Source: Selenomonas sputigena ATCC 35185 (GTDB lineage Bacteria; Bacillota; Negativicutes; Selenomonadales; Selenomonadaceae). From it: 64,000 bases of DNA. Position numbers and translations under genes: made by a program. The stretch is taken from NCBI RefSeq assembly GCF_000208405.1, contig NC_015437.1:496001-560000 (forward strand), given 5' to 3'. Of this stretch, positions 53,516-63,333 are shown piece by piece (the stretch's first letter is position 1; every line of letters starts with the position of its first letter). Under the pieces are notes generated by a model, which did not search any database, had not been told where the DNA came from, and worked only from the letters and a program-made list of their open reading frames with translations.

Positions 53516-54292
53516 ATGGAGATACTCGCGGAGGCGGTAAAACTCTTCATCGGAAACAAGGAGATCCTCAAGGGGTTAGATTTTCATCTGAAGCCGAAGG
53601 AATTTCTCGGCATCATCGGCCCCAACGGCAGCGGCAAGAGTATGTTTTTGAAATGCCTCTATCGCGTACAGAAGCCGACCGCAGGGACGATCACACTGAA
53701 CGGACACACACTCGATGAGATGTCTTATCGAGAGTCCGCACAGCAGATCTCTGTCGTGGCGCAGCATAATTTCTACAGCTTCGACTTCAGCGTGCTCGAC
53801 GTCGTGCTCATGGGGCGCTCGCCGCACAAGCGTCTTTTCGACCGTGACAATGCGAACGATTATGCGATCGCGCATCGCTCGCTTCGTACCGTCGGCATGG
53901 ACGATTGTGCAGAACGTAGCTTCTCAAGTCTCTCGGGCGGAGAGCAGCAGCGCGTGATTCTTGCGCGTGCTCTGACGCAGGAATCCGAGTGCATGATCCT
54001 CGACGAGCCGACCAATCATCTGGACATCAAGTATCAGTTGCAGATCATGGATATTGTAAAGCGGCTCGACCTCACCGTCGTCGCGGCGATCCATGACCTC
54101 AACATCGCCGCGCTTTATTGCGATCGTCTCATCGCCATACAGAAGGGGCGCATCGTTGGAGCTGGCACGCCGCGCGAGCTTTTGACGGAGGCGTTCATCC
54201 GCGATCTCTACGAAGTATGCGCGAAAGTGGAAGAAGGGGAGGACGGGCGCATCTATATCCGCTATGTGCCGCAGTACGGGATAAAATCGTAA
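53516..54292 (+). CDS. ABC transporter ATP-binding protein (BtuD/FepC-like)
   Basis: 258 residues. Walker A GPNGSGKS near 36, Q-loop VVAQHN, signature SSLSGGEQQRVILARAL near 139, Walker B CMILDEPTNHLDI, switch His in AAIHDLNIAALYCDRL. It follows the FecCD-type permease, GGAGGG lies before ATG 53516, and the in-frame ATG 53495 is inside the permease gene. It energises uptake of the same ligand. Confidence 0.92.
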   Translation: MEILAEAVKLFIGNKEILKGLDFHLKPKEFLGIIGPNGSGKSMFLKCLYRVQKPTAGTITLNGHTLDEMSYRESAQQISVVAQHNFYSFDFSVLDVVLMGRSPHKRLFDRDNANDYAIAHRSLRTVGMDDCAERSFSSLSGGEQQRVILARALTQESECMILDEPTNHLDIKYQLQIMDIVKRLDLTVVAAIHDLNIAALYCDRLIAIQKGRIVGAGTPRELLTEAFIRDLYEVCAKVEEGEDGRIYIRYVPQYGIKS

Positions 54293-54451
54293 GGAAACAT
54301 TGCTCCCTGTAAATCCTATGAGAAGATTATGCGTCGGGATTCACTATGAATCTTCGAACAGTCATCGGGTCGAATGCGCGGGCCGATCGTCAGACTTCGG
54401 CAAGGCGTGAGGATTTGCTTTGAAATCTCATCTGAACAATCACGACAGACA
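54293..54451 (+). other. Gene-free stretch after the ABC ATPase
   Basis: About 160 bases with no ORF, recognisable RNA or strong hairpin that I can support. Promoter and leader elements of pheA follow. Confidence 0.5.
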
Positions 54452-54505
54452 AACTGTAAACTCGTGAACTGTAAACTTGCAAAGCTGTCGTTTCTGTGAT
54501 AATAT
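54452..54505 (+). promoter_or_regulatory. pheA promoter with direct repeats upstream
   Basis: TTGCAA at 54477-54482, a 17-base spacer and TAATAT at 54500-54505. Immediately upstream the 11-mer AACTGTAAACT occurs twice (54452-54462 and 54467-54477), 15 bases apart, the second copy touching the -35 box: a possible activator or repressor site. Confidence 0.5.
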
Positions 54506-54525
54506 AGAAGCGTTTTCAGCAATCT

Positions 54526-54559
54526 GCCCCCTTGGCGTCCTTGCTCAAGGGGGCTTTTT
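54526..54559 (+). terminator. Terminator-like leader hairpin of pheA
   Basis: GCCCCCTTG (54526-54534) and CAAGGGGGC (54546-54554), then TTTTT. It lies between the pheA promoter and its ribosome-binding site and could be an attenuator. No Phe-rich leader peptide or T-box motif was recognised. Confidence 0.65.
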
Positions 54560-54613
54560 CGTAAGGCGGCACGGGATTTATCCGTGCTTTCTGAGTGGAG
54601 AAGGAGGCGGGTA

Positions 54614-55504
54614 ATGGACACGTTGGGCTTTCTCGGCCCTCTGGGTACGCACAGTGAGGCGGCGGCGCTTCATTTGAACGGGCTTCTCGATGAGCCGCGC
54701 GAGCTTCTGCCCTTTCCTGCCATCTTTCAGGCGCTTTCGGCGGTGGAGGAGGGGCAGGTGCAGGGGGCGCTCGTGCCGGTGGAAAATTCGCTCGAAGGTT
54801 CGGTGAACATCACGCTCGACACCTTGAGTTCGAGCGAAGCCTTCGCCTTGAATTTGGAACTCATCTGGGGCGTGCGCAACGAGCTGATGATGAAGTACCC
54901 GAAAACCGAGGTGCGAAGCATCATCTCTCATGCGCAGCCGCTCTCGCAGTGTCGCGCCTACTTGAAGGAGCACCATGCGGCGGCTCGCCTCGTCGCAGTC
55001 TCCTCGACGGCGGAGGCGGCTCGCCTCGTCGCGCTGAGCCGTCCTGAGGACGGCTGTGCCGCCATCTGCACGGCGCGTGCGGGCGAACTGTACGGCCTTT
55101 ATCCCGTGGCCGAGGACATCCAGGACACGATGGCGAACTGCACGCGCTTCTTCCTCGTTGAGCGTGCGGGGAAAAAGTCGCCGGCGCTTCGTTTCTCGAA
55201 TGAGCCTGTGCCTGAGAAGCTCCTGGTAATCTGCCAGATTGACGGCAAGCGCGCGGGCAGCTTGTGCGAGGTTTTGCAGGAGTTCGCCGTGCGCGGTGTG
55301 AACATGCTGCGCATTGAGTCGCGCCCCGCGCGCACGGAGCTTGGAGCTTATATCTTTTTCTTTGAGTTGGAGGCGGATGCCGCTGGGCTTGCCGCTTCAG
55401 TTGAAGCGGTGCGCCAAAAGAGCATCTGGCTGCGCACCCTCGGCGCGTTTCCCGTGCTGACGGCTGCAAATTTGAAAGGAGCATCTTTATGGTCATCATT
55501 ATGA
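54614..55504 (+). CDS. pheA: Prephenate dehydratase
   Basis: 296 residues. It converts prephenate to phenylpyruvate in phenylalanine synthesis. The catalytic domain shows FLGPLGTHSEAAA near 5, VPVENSLEGSVNITLD near 56 and DTMANCTRFFLV (catalytic Thr) near 175. The C-terminal ACT domain has GSLCEVLQEFAVRGVNMLRIESRPAR; the ESRP segment is the usual Phe-feedback site. A monofunctional enzyme without chorismate mutase. AAGGAGG precedes ATG 54614. It overlaps the DAHP synthase gene by 16 bases. Confidence 0.93.
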   Translation: MDTLGFLGPLGTHSEAAALHLNGLLDEPRELLPFPAIFQALSAVEEGQVQGALVPVENSLEGSVNITLDTLSSSEAFALNLELIWGVRNELMMKYPKTEVRSIISHAQPLSQCRAYLKEHHAAARLVAVSSTAEAARLVALSRPEDGCAAICTARAGELYGLYPVAEDIQDTMANCTRFFLVERAGKKSPALRFSNEPVPEKLLVICQIDGKRAGSLCEVLQEFAVRGVNMLRIESRPARTELGAYIFFFELEADAAGLAASVEAVRQKSIWLRTLGAFPVLTAANLKGASLWSSL

Positions 55505-56520
55505 ATCCGGACGCAACGGCGGAAAATATCAAGGAAGTCATCCATGCAATCAACGGCGTGGGGCTTGAGGCGAAGATCATGGAGGGCGCACAGCAGAAGA
55601 TCGTCGGCGTCATCGGCGACAAGCGCCGCATGGGCTCTTTGGCAATCGACGCGATGGCGGGCGTCGAGCAGAGCGTTGCCATCTCCAAGAGCTACAAGCT
55701 CGCGAGCCGTGAGTTCCATCCGATGCCGACGGTCGTCGATGTCGGCGGCGTCAAGATCGGCGCGGGAACGCCCGTCGTCATGGCGGGGCCGTGCGCCGTC
55801 GAGTCGCGCGAGCAGCTCATGGAGGCTGCCGAGATCGTCAAGAAGGGCGGCGCCGAGTTCCTGCGCGGCGGCGCCTACAAGCCGCGCACATCGCCGTACT
55901 CCTTCCAAGGTCTTGAAGAGGAAGGCTTGAAGCTCCTCGCCGAGGCGCGCGAGAAGACGGGACTCAAGGTCGTCACCGAGGTCACGGAGGTCGAGAACGT
56001 CGGACTCGTTTCCGAGTATGCTGACGTCCTGCAGATCGGCGCGCGCAACATGCAGAACTTCCGCCTCTTGAAGGAGGTCGGACGCGGCACGAAGCCCGTC
56101 ATGCTCAAGCGCGGCCTCGCGGCGACGATCGACGAATGGCTCAATGCCGCCGAGTACATCATGAACGAGGGCAATCCGAACGTGATCTTCTGCGAGCGCG
56201 GCATCCGCACCTACGAGACGTACACGCGCAACACGCTCGATCTCAGCGCCGTCGCCGCCATCAAGCACCTGTCGCACCTTCCCATCATCGCCGATCCGAG
56301 CCACGGCACGGGCAAGTGGCGCTTCGTGCGCCCCATGGCGTTCGCCTCGATCGCCGCAGGCGCAGACGGGCTCATCATGGAGATGCACCCGAATCCGGCG
56401 AAGGCACTTTCCGACGGCCCGCAGTCGCTGACGCCCGAGAGTTACTACGAGGTCATGCGCGGTGTCAAGAAGCTCGCGAAGTTCATGCAGGACGAGAAAA
56501 TCGAGCCGATGGATATTTAA
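55489..56520 (+). CDS. aroF: 3-deoxy-7-phosphoheptulonate (DAHP) synthase, type I-beta
   Basis: 343 residues. It condenses PEP and erythrose-4-phosphate at the entry to the shikimate pathway. An N-terminal ferredoxin-like regulatory domain ([18 protein letters not shown], residues 1-70) precedes a TIM barrel with [10 protein letters not shown] near 98, [18 protein letters not shown] near 123, the metal/PEP residues in MLKRG, and DPSHGTGK near 265. The N-terminal domain mediates tyrosine or phenylalanine control in relatives such as Thermotoga. AAAGGAG precedes the ATG inside pheA, so the two are translationally linked. Confidence 0.93.
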   Translation: MVIIMNPDATAENIKEVIHAINGVGLEAKIMEGAQQKIVGVIGDKRRMGSLAIDAMAGVEQSVAISKSYKLASREFHPMPTVVDVGGVKIGAGTPVVMAGPCAVESREQLMEAAEIVKKGGAEFLRGGAYKPRTSPYSFQGLEEEGLKLLAEAREKTGLKVVTEVTEVENVGLVSEYADVLQIGARNMQNFRLLKEVGRGTKPVMLKRGLAATIDEWLNAAEYIMNEGNPNVIFCERGIRTYETYTRNTLDLSAVAAIKHLSHLPIIADPSHGTGKWRFVRPMAFASIAAGADGLIMEMHPNPAKALSDGPQSLTPESYYEVMRGVKKLAKFMQDEKIEPMDI

Positions 56521-56546
56521 TTTTGAAGAAATCTTGGTTTTTCCTT

Positions 56547-56572
56547 TAGAAAAAATGTGGAAAAGACGATAG
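56547..56572 (+). promoter_or_regulatory. Sigma-28-like promoter of MCP 4
   Basis: TAGA at 56547-56550, 14 bases, then GACGATAG at 56565-56572 (consensus TAAA-N15-GCCGATAA). The -10 region and the following AGAATAGAAACGTATGAG are shared with the leader of MCP 7. Confidence 0.5.
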
Positions 56573-56592
56573 AAGAATAGAAACGTATGAGG

Positions 56593-56627
56593 AAATGGGA
56601 TGCGTGTTCGCGGGCATCCCATTTTTT
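56593..56627 (+). terminator. Terminator-like hairpin in the MCP 4 leader
   Basis: AAATGGGATGC (56593-56603) and GCATCCCATTT (56614-56624) form a perfect 11-bp stem, followed by further T. It begins about 20 bases after the -10 box, inside the transcript. Confidence 0.75.
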
Positions 56628-56679
56628 ATCGTGCGATATGTACGGAAAATTTCTACAATTTCTATGGAGGGGAAGGATT

Positions 56680-58650
56680 ATGAAACTCAAACCGAAGATG
56701 CTTTCGGGCGTTGGCGTGCCGCTGCTCGTCGTGTTCATCGTCATGGGGGTCATCATTTACTTGATGGCGAGCGCGGGGCTCAAGACTGCGACGGAGGTCG
56801 GCATGGAGCAGCGCGCCAATCGTTACGCCGAAGAGATCGACGGCAACATTCGTGAGCAGGCGGCTCTCTTGACGGCTCTCGGTACGAGTTGGGCGGACGG
56901 CATGCCAGCGAATGAGGCGCTGCAGGGAACGGTTGACGAGCTGGGGCGCTGCAATGGCGTCTATGGCTTCCTCGTCGGGCGTCCTGACGGCTCGCATGTG
57001 ACGAGCCAGGAGTATCCGCCCACATGGGATCCGCGCACGCGCGATTGGTACAAGAACGCGGCGTCTTCCGATGGCGTAGTGTTTTCCGACGTCTACAAGA
57101 ACGCGGCAGACGGCGCGATCATCGTGACACTGAGCAAGGCGGTGCGCGGCCACGACGGCGAGCTTGTCGCCGTCATCGGCACGGATGTTTCGGTCGAATC
57201 CCTGACAGGAATGCTCAGGGACGTCAAGGTCGGCGAGCACGGCTCCATCTTTGTCTTGGGAGACAAGAGCGAGTTCATTTATCACAAGAAATTTCAGTTT
57301 GACGATACGACGCTCAACGAACTGGACGGCGGCAAATATAAGGCTCTTGCCGCGAAGTTCCTGGCCGACAAGCCGCAGATGCTCGAAGAAGAGTTCGAGG
57401 GCGTGCAGAAGTTCTATCAGATGGTTCCCATTCCCTCGACAGGCTGGCATGTCGTCATCGAGGTGCCGCAGTCCGAGGCGTTCGCCGCAGCGACGAAGAT
57501 GTCGTATGCGATCTTTGTCATCAGCCTCGCGGCGCTCGCGCTTTTGGGCGGCATCGTCTACTATTTTCTCACGGGCATGATTTCGCCGATCAAAGCCTTG
57601 TCCGAGACGATGAGCTTTATCGCCAAGGGCGACCTCACGCACAAGTTGCCCGCAAGCGATCGCGCCGACGAGATCGGCGTGCTGCAGACGAGTTCGAGCG
57701 AGATGGTCGCGACGCTTCGGAAGATGGTCGAAGGTACATCGAAAGCCGCAGAGCAGGTGTTAGCATCGTCCGAGGAATTGACGGCAAGCTCTACGCAGAC
57801 GGCGAACGCGTCGCAGTCGGCGGCGGAAGCTGTTGTCGATATTGCCGAGCGCGCGGCGGAGCAGAGCGACATCGCGGAGATGGCGAACGAGGTCGCGCAC
57901 AACATGGGCGCGCAGACCGAGGACATCGCCAAGGTGGTCGGTGAATCGACGAAGGTTGCTGAGATGACGGCTGAGGCGACGCGCGAAGGCCGCGCTGTGC
58001 TGGAAAAGGCGGTCGCGGGCGTCGACAGCCTCGCGGCGAACTCCGTAAAGGTCGGCGAGGCTGTGCAGAACCTCTACGACGGCTCGAAGAATATCGCGGA
58101 GATCAATGAGCTCATCACGAGCATCGCGGGACAGACGAAACTTCTCGCCTTGAACGCCGCGATCGAGGCGGCGCGTGCGGGCGAGCAGGGCAAGGGCTTC
58201 GCCGTCGTCGCTGACGAGGTGCGAAAGCTCGCCGAGCAGAGCGAGCAGGCGGCGCAGGAGATCAGCGCGGTCATCGGCAAGAACTCCGCGCAGATCGAGA
58301 ACGCATTCACGCTGACGAAATCGCAGGACGAAGAGGTCAAAGAGAGCGTGGAAGAAGTCCGCGCAGCTGACGAGAAGTTTGCGAAGATCGCTGAATCCAT
58401 CCGTGCCCTGATTGGGCAGGTCACGAAGGTCGGGACGATCACGGGAGCGCTCGAAAAGGACTGCAAGAGCACGGTCGATACGGTGCAGAAGGTCAGCGAT
58501 CTGTCGCACGCTGTGCAGCAGAAGGCGACGGACGTGTCCGCTGTCTCCGAGGAGCAGGCGGCGTCTGCCGAGGAGATCGCAGCCGCGAGCCACACGCTCG
58601 CAGATCTCGCGCAGCAGCTGCAGCAGGGCGTGGCGCAGTTCCGTCTGTAG
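56680..58650 (+). CDS. Methyl-accepting chemotaxis protein 4 (dCache sensor)
   Basis: 656 residues with TM1, dCache, TM2 near 272-298, HAMP and signalling hairpin. Sensor signature [13 protein letters not shown], with the late-strand pocket Asp kept ([10 protein letters not shown]). The signalling tip is the shared [41 protein letters not shown]. It belongs to the second subgroup (MCPs 4-7), marked by FIYHKKF in the sensor and [11 protein letters not shown] after TM2. GGAGGGGAAGG precedes ATG 56680. Confidence 0.93.
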   Translation: MKLKPKMLSGVGVPLLVVFIVMGVIIYLMASAGLKTATEVGMEQRANRYAEEIDGNIREQAALLTALGTSWADGMPANEALQGTVDELGRCNGVYGFLVGRPDGSHVTSQEYPPTWDPRTRDWYKNAASSDGVVFSDVYKNAADGAIIVTLSKAVRGHDGELVAVIGTDVSVESLTGMLRDVKVGEHGSIFVLGDKSEFIYHKKFQFDDTTLNELDGGKYKALAAKFLADKPQMLEEEFEGVQKFYQMVPIPSTGWHVVIEVPQSEAFAAATKMSYAIFVISLAALALLGGIVYYFLTGMISPIKALSETMSFIAKGDLTHKLPASDRADEIGVLQTSSSEMVATLRKMVEGTSKAAEQVLASSEELTASSTQTANASQSAAEAVVDIAERAAEQSDIAEMANEVAHNMGAQTEDIAKVVGESTKVAEMTAEATREGRAVLEKAVAGVDSLAANSVKVGEAVQNLYDGSKNIAEINELITSIAGQTKLLALNAAIEAARAGEQGKGFAVVADEVRKLAEQSEQAAQEISAVIGKNSAQIENAFTLTKSQDEEVKESVEEVRAADEKFAKIAESIRALIGQVTKVGTITGALEKDCKSTVDTVQKVSDLSHAVQQKATDVSAVSEEQAASAEEIAAASHTLADLAQQLQQGVAQFRL

Positions 58651-58737
58651 GAACGGGACGGAAAAGTAATTTATATCGCTTCGCGTGCCGGCTGAACATA
58701 TTTTCTGAAAGGCTCGCGTGAAAATATGCTTTTGGGC

Positions 58738-58764
58738 TAAAGATTTTTGCAAAATGCCCGATAA
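58738..58764 (+). promoter_or_regulatory. Sigma-28-like promoter of MCP 5 (best match)
   Basis: TAAA at 58738-58741, exactly 15 bases, then CCCGATAA at 58757-58764, 7 of 8 bases of the flagellar sigma-28 -10 consensus. The strongest such site in the window. Confidence 0.75.
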
Positions 58765-58780
58765 AAAGAATACGGGAGCG

Positions 58781-58815
58781 CAGGAAAAGGGAGGGATGAA
58801 TCCTCCCTTTTCCTG
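58781..58815 (+). terminator. Terminator-like hairpin in the MCP 5 leader
   Basis: CAGGAAAAGGGAGG (58781-58794) and CCTCCCTTTTCCTG (58802-58815) form a perfect 14-bp stem with a 7-base loop; its 3' arm itself contains TTTT but only TTG follows. Confidence 0.7.
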
Positions 58816-58862
58816 TTGCCGAAACCAGTGCGAATGAGAATCTTTATACGGAGGGTAATGAA

Positions 58863-60830
58863 ATGAAGTTGAAACCGAAGATGCTCTTGAGCATCGGCGT
58901 GCCCTTGATCATCGTGTTTGCCGTCATGGGCGTCATCATCTATCTGTTGGCAAGTGACGGTCTCAGGACGAGCCGGCTCATTGCCATGACCGAGCGCTCC
59001 GGCCACAATGCGGCAATCATCGATGGAAATTTGTTGGGAAAAAGCGAGACGCTGGAAGCAATCGCCATGAGCTGGGCGGACAATATGCCCGAAGGCGAGG
59101 CGCTGCAGGACGCTGTGTCACATCTGGGCGGCAGAGAGGGCGTCAAGTCGTTCTATATTGGCAAACCCGATGGCTCCTACGCAACGAGTCAGTCGCTTCC
59201 TGCGGGTTACGATCCGCGCACGCGCGACTGGTACAAGAATGCGGCGGCCTCCGACAAGGTGGAGATTTCCCCTGTCTATCCGACGGCGTCGGATCATACG
59301 AATGTCGTGACGCTGAGCCGCGCCGTGCGAAGAAACGGCGAACTCATCGGGGTCATCGGCATGAATCTCGCGGTCGATCAGATTACGGAGTTCCTTAAAG
59401 GCGTCAAGGTCGGCGAAACGGGATCGCTCTTCGTCTTGGGGCCGAACAGCGAGTATATTTATCACAAGAAATTCACGCTTGAAGATCCGCCGCTCAATGA
59501 GCTCGACGGCGGCAAGTACAAGGATCTTGCGGCACGCTTCACATCCGATGAAGCGCAGTCCTTCGAAGCGGAATTCCAAGGCGTCAAGAAGTTCTATCGT
59601 TCTGAGCCGATCGGTGCAACGGGTTGGCACATTGTCATCGAGATGCCGTTCTCTGAAGCATTTGCGGCGGCGACGCGCATGTCGTATGCGATCCTCGGCA
59701 TCAGCCTCGCGGCGCTTGCACTTCTCGGCGGCATCACGTATTACTTCCTCACGGGCATGATTTCGCCCATCGAGATTTTGTCTGAGTCGATGGGCTTCAT
59801 CTCCAAGGGAGATCTCACGCACAAGCTTCCCACGAGCGAACGCGTCGACGAGATCGGCGTGCTGCAGAACAGCTCAAGCGCGATGCTCGCGACGCTGCGC
59901 AAGATGGTCGAAGATACAACGAAGGCGGCAGACCAAGTGCTTGTATCCTCCGAGACGTTGACGGCAAGTTCGACGCAGACGGCAAATGCGTCGCAGGCTG
60001 CGGCGGAAGCCGTCGTCGATATCGCCGAGCGCGCGGCAGAGCAGAACGATATCGTGGAGATGGCGAACGAGGTCGCGCACAACATGGGCGAGCAGACGCG
60101 GGACATCGCCAAAGTCGTCGATGCCTCGACAAAGGTCGCAGACGAGACGGGAAAGGCGACGAGAGAAGGCCGCGAGGCGCTCCAAAAAGCAGTTGCAGGC
60201 GTCGAGAATCTTGCGGAAGGTGCCGTGAAGGTCGGCACAGCCGTGCAGCACCTCTACGATGGCTCGAAGAACATCGCGGAGATCAACGAGGTCATCACGA
60301 ACATTTCGGGACAGACGAAACTCCTCGCGCTGAATGCCGCGATCGAGGCAGCGCGAGCAGGCGAGCAGGGCAAGGGCTTCGCCGTTGTCGCCGACGAGGT
60401 GCGAAAGCTCGCCGAGCAGAGCGAGCAGGCGGCGCAGGAGATCAGCACGGTCATCGGCAAGAACTCCGCGCAGATCGAGAGCACATTCGCACTGACGAAA
60501 TCGCAGGAAGACGAGGTCAAGGGAAATGTCGGCCAAGTTCGCGCTGCCGACGAGAAGTTCGCGAGCATCGCCGGTTCTGTTGAAGCCTTGACCGAGCAGG
60601 TAGAAAAGCTCACGAAGATTACGGGAGTGCTCGAAAAGGACTGCAAGAGCACGGTTGATACGGTGGAAAAAGTCAGCGGCATCTCGCACGCTGTGCAGCA
60701 GAAGGCGACGGACGTGTCCGCCGTCTCCGAGGAGCAGGCGGCGTCTGCCGAGGAGATTGCGGCCGCGAGCCACGCGCTCGAGGATCTTGCTCAGGAACTG
60801 AAGCAGGGAGTTTCGAAGTTCCGCCTTTGA
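58863..60830 (+). CDS. Methyl-accepting chemotaxis protein 5 (dCache sensor)
   Basis: 655 residues, subgroup B. Sensor with [14 protein letters not shown] and an Asn at the late-strand pocket position ([10 protein letters not shown]), so it differs from MCP 4 there. TM2, HAMP ([24 protein letters not shown]) and the signalling tip ([41 protein letters not shown]) follow. ATG 58863 follows GGAGG with a short gap. A sigma-28-like promoter lies 100 bases upstream, so co-regulation with flagellar genes is likely. Confidence 0.93.
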   Translation: MKLKPKMLLSIGVPLIIVFAVMGVIIYLLASDGLRTSRLIAMTERSGHNAAIIDGNLLGKSETLEAIAMSWADNMPEGEALQDAVSHLGGREGVKSFYIGKPDGSYATSQSLPAGYDPRTRDWYKNAAASDKVEISPVYPTASDHTNVVTLSRAVRRNGELIGVIGMNLAVDQITEFLKGVKVGETGSLFVLGPNSEYIYHKKFTLEDPPLNELDGGKYKDLAARFTSDEAQSFEAEFQGVKKFYRSEPIGATGWHIVIEMPFSEAFAAATRMSYAILGISLAALALLGGITYYFLTGMISPIEILSESMGFISKGDLTHKLPTSERVDEIGVLQNSSSAMLATLRKMVEDTTKAADQVLVSSETLTASSTQTANASQAAAEAVVDIAERAAEQNDIVEMANEVAHNMGEQTRDIAKVVDASTKVADETGKATREGREALQKAVAGVENLAEGAVKVGTAVQHLYDGSKNIAEINEVITNISGQTKLLALNAAIEAARAGEQGKGFAVVADEVRKLAEQSEQAAQEISTVIGKNSAQIESTFALTKSQEDEVKGNVGQVRAADEKFASIAGSVEALTEQVEKLTKITGVLEKDCKSTVDTVEKVSGISHAVQQKATDVSAVSEEQAASAEEIAAASHALEDLAQELKQGVSKFRL

Positions 60831-60864
60831 AAAAAGACGCGGTACATACATCCGCATGATTTAC

Positions 60865-60905
60865 AGAGGTCTAGCCGATGGGTCTGCACCTTCGGCTAGA
60901 CCTCT
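60865..60905 (+). other. Perfect 14-bp hairpin after MCP 5
   Basis: AGAGGTCTAGCCGA (60865-60878) and TCGGCTAGACCTCT (60892-60905). No T-run follows, so it could be a weak terminator or mRNA-end stabiliser. Confidence 0.6.
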
Positions 60906-60910
60906 TGGGG

Positions 60911-61078
60911 TTAAGGAACCACTGATAAATTCAGCCACCCATCTTCACGCATCTGCGCTGTCCTCTCGTCGTCGACAAATCCTCGACGTAGCACCGCTAC
61001 GCCTCCGGTTTGTCTCCTCGATAGATACAGCGCATCTGCGCAAATCTGGGCGACTTCCTTTTATCAGCGGTTCCTTAA
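60911..61078. mobile_element. MITE-like palindromic element (168 bp)
   Basis: Ends are near-perfect terminal inverted repeats: TTAAGGAACCACTGATAAA on the left (60911-60929) against TTATCAGCGGTTCCTTAA on the right, one mismatch. The interior has no ORF but contains a small hairpin CGTAGC-ACC-GCTACG and two GCATCTGCGC copies, near 60949 and 61032. Non-autonomous mobile or repeat element inserted between MCP 5 and MCP 6. Confidence 0.6.
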
Positions 61079-61102
61079 ATATCAGGAATCTTTGCAGGAT
61101 AT
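61076..61102 (+). promoter_or_regulatory. Possible sigma-28-like promoter of MCP 6
   Basis: TAAA at 61076-61079, 15 bases, then CAGGATAT at 61095-61102 (GATAT core matches the Bacillus sigma-D -10). The TAAA partly comes from the right end of the MITE-like element. Confidence 0.35.
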
Positions 61103-61169
61103 TTGAAAATGGAGTAGAAAAGAAGCATGTAGGTTACAAGTTTTGGAAGAACACAGGGAGGAGCACGAA

Positions 61170-63140
61170 ATGAAACTCAAACCGAAGATGCTTTTGAGCA
61201 TCGGCATTCCGCTCATCGTCATCTTCATCCTCATGGGAACGATCATCTATCTGATGGCAAGCTCGGGGTTGAAAAGCGCGGTGGAAGTCGGCATGGAGCA
61301 GCGCGCGGGCCGCTATGCGGCGGAGCTTGACGGCAGTGTGCAGGAAAAGCGCGCGATGGTGGAGACCATCGCCCAGGATTGGAGCGTCGGTTTGCCGCAG
61401 GGGGACGATCTGCAGCAGGCGGTCCGCGACATCTCGGCACGTCCCGGCGTCTTTGACTTCTACGTCGGATTCCCCGACGGTTCGTCCGTGGTGAAGGATC
61501 AGGTGTCGGAAGGTTTCGATCCGCGCACGCGCCCGTGGTACAAGAATGCAGTAAACTCGAAAGATGTGGAGCTTTCCGAGGTCTATCAGAGCGACCCTGA
61601 CAAGACGCAGGTCATGACGCTGAGCAAGGCGATCTATAATAAGAACGGCGAGCTTGTCGCTGTCATCGGCATGGATGCTTCTGTCGATAGTATGACGGAG
61701 ATTTTGAAGGATGTGAAGGTCGGCGAGCATGGCTCGCTCTTCGTCCTGGGACCGGACAGCGAATTCATCTACCACAAGAAATTCACGCTCGACGACCCGC
61801 GGCTCAACGAGATGGATGGCGGCAAGTACAAGGATCTGGCAGCGCGCTTCACATCGAAGGATCCGCAGATGTTTGATGCGGAGTTCAACGGCGTGCACAA
61901 GTTCTATGAATCGATGCCGATCGGCACGACGGGCTGGCACATCATCATCGAGGTGCCGCAGGCGGAGGCGTTTGCATCGGCGACGCAGATGCTCTATGCG
62001 ATTCTTGTCATCAGCCTCGTTGCTCTCGCGCTTTTGGGCGGCATCACCTACTACTTTCTCTCGGGCATGATTTCGCCAATCGAGATCCTGTCCGAGACGA
62101 TGAGTTTCATCGCCAAGGGGGATCTTACGCACAAATTGCCCGCGAGCGATCGCGTCGACGAGATCGGAGTGCTGCAGACGAGCTCGAATCAGATGGTCAC
62201 GACGCTCCGAAAGATGGTCGAGGACACCTCGAAGGCCAGCGAGCAGGTGCTCGCGTCCTCTGAGGAGTTGACAGCAAGCTCGACGCAGACGGCGAATGCG
62301 TCGCAGTCGGCGGCAGAAGCCGTTGTCGACATCGCCGAGCGTGCGGCGGAGCAGAGCGATATTGCGGAGATGGCGAACGAAGTCGCGCACAATATGGGAG
62401 CGCAGACCGCAGACATCGCAAAGGTCGTCGATGCTTCGACGAAGGTTGCCGACGAGACGGAAGCAGCGACGAGAGAAGGCAGGGAGGCGCTCGGTAAGGC
62501 GGTTGCGGGCGTCGAGAGTCTTGCGACGGGAGCTGCGAAGGTCGGCGCCGCCGTGCAGAACCTCTACGACGGCTCGAAGAACATCGCGGAAATGAACGAG
62601 CTCATTACGAGCATCTCAGGCCAGACGAAACTCCTCGCTTTGAATGCTGCCATCGAGGCAGCGCGCGCGGGCGAGCAGGGCAAGGGATTCGCCGTCGTCG
62701 CTGACGAGGTGAGAAAGCTCGCCGAGCAGAGCGAGGAGGCAGCGCAGCAAATTAACGCGGTCATTGGCAAGAATTCCGCGCAGATCGAGAGTGCATTTGC
62801 ACTCACGAAATCGCAGGAGGACGAAGTCAAGGGAAATGTCGGGCAAGTTCGTGCCGCCGACGAGAAGTTCGCGAGCATCGCCGGCTCCGTCGAGGCCTTG
62901 ACCGAGCAGGTCGAGAAGCTCACGAAGATCACGGGCGCACTCGAAAAGGACTGCAAGAGCACGGTCGATACGGTGCAGAAGGTCAGCGACCTGTCCCATG
63001 CCGTGCAGCAGAAGGCGACGGACGTGTCCGCCGTCTCCGAGGAGCAGGCGGCGTCCGCCGAGGAGATCGCGGCCGCGAGCCACACGCTCGCAGATCTCGC
63101 GCAGCAGCTGCAGGCAGGCGTCTCGAAGTTCAGGCTTTGA
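61170..63140 (+). CDS. Methyl-accepting chemotaxis protein 6 (dCache sensor)
   Basis: 656 residues, subgroup B. Sensor signature [14 protein letters not shown] with the late-strand Asp present ([10 protein letters not shown]). TM2 is followed by [39 protein letters not shown] and the signalling tip [41 protein letters not shown]. The C-terminal third is nearly identical to MCP 5 over long stretches, suggesting recent duplication or gene conversion. GGGAGGAG precedes ATG 61170. Confidence 0.93.
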   Translation: MKLKPKMLLSIGIPLIVIFILMGTIIYLMASSGLKSAVEVGMEQRAGRYAAELDGSVQEKRAMVETIAQDWSVGLPQGDDLQQAVRDISARPGVFDFYVGFPDGSSVVKDQVSEGFDPRTRPWYKNAVNSKDVELSEVYQSDPDKTQVMTLSKAIYNKNGELVAVIGMDASVDSMTEILKDVKVGEHGSLFVLGPDSEFIYHKKFTLDDPRLNEMDGGKYKDLAARFTSKDPQMFDAEFNGVHKFYESMPIGTTGWHIIIEVPQAEAFASATQMLYAILVISLVALALLGGITYYFLSGMISPIEILSETMSFIAKGDLTHKLPASDRVDEIGVLQTSSNQMVTTLRKMVEDTSKASEQVLASSEELTASSTQTANASQSAAEAVVDIAERAAEQSDIAEMANEVAHNMGAQTADIAKVVDASTKVADETEAATREGREALGKAVAGVESLATGAAKVGAAVQNLYDGSKNIAEMNELITSISGQTKLLALNAAIEAARAGEQGKGFAVVADEVRKLAEQSEEAAQQINAVIGKNSAQIESAFALTKSQEDEVKGNVGQVRAADEKFASIAGSVEALTEQVEKLTKITGALEKDCKSTVDTVQKVSDLSHAVQQKATDVSAVSEEQAASAEEIAAASHTLADLAQQLQAGVSKFRL

Positions 63141-63221
63141 GACGGAACATGCGACGATTTTCGGCAGCATAAGGGACTATAGGTGTTTATTCCCCGGTAA
63201 GATGGATATTTCCTCCTCTGG

Positions 63222-63245
63222 TAAATTTCTTTAAAAATACGATAA
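63222..63245 (+). promoter_or_regulatory. Weak sigma-28-like promoter of MCP 7
   Basis: TACGATAA at 63238-63245 fits the -10 box (6 of 8), but the nearest TAAA (63222-63225) is only 12 bases away. The downstream AAGAATAAGAACGTATGAG matches the MCP 4 leader. Confidence 0.35.
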
Positions 63246-63263
63246 AAGAATAAGAACGTATGA

Positions 63264-63292
63264 GAAAAGGGGATGCAGAAGCGTCCCTTTTT
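63264..63292 (+). terminator. Terminator-like hairpin in the MCP 7 leader
   Basis: AAAAGGGGATGC pairs with GCGTCCCTTTTT with one bulge around an AGAA loop, ending in a T-run. The same position relative to the start as in MCPs 4 and 5. Confidence 0.65.
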
Positions 63293-63333
63293 CTATCGGA
63301 GAAATATCCACTGTCTGTTCGGAGGAGATGAAC

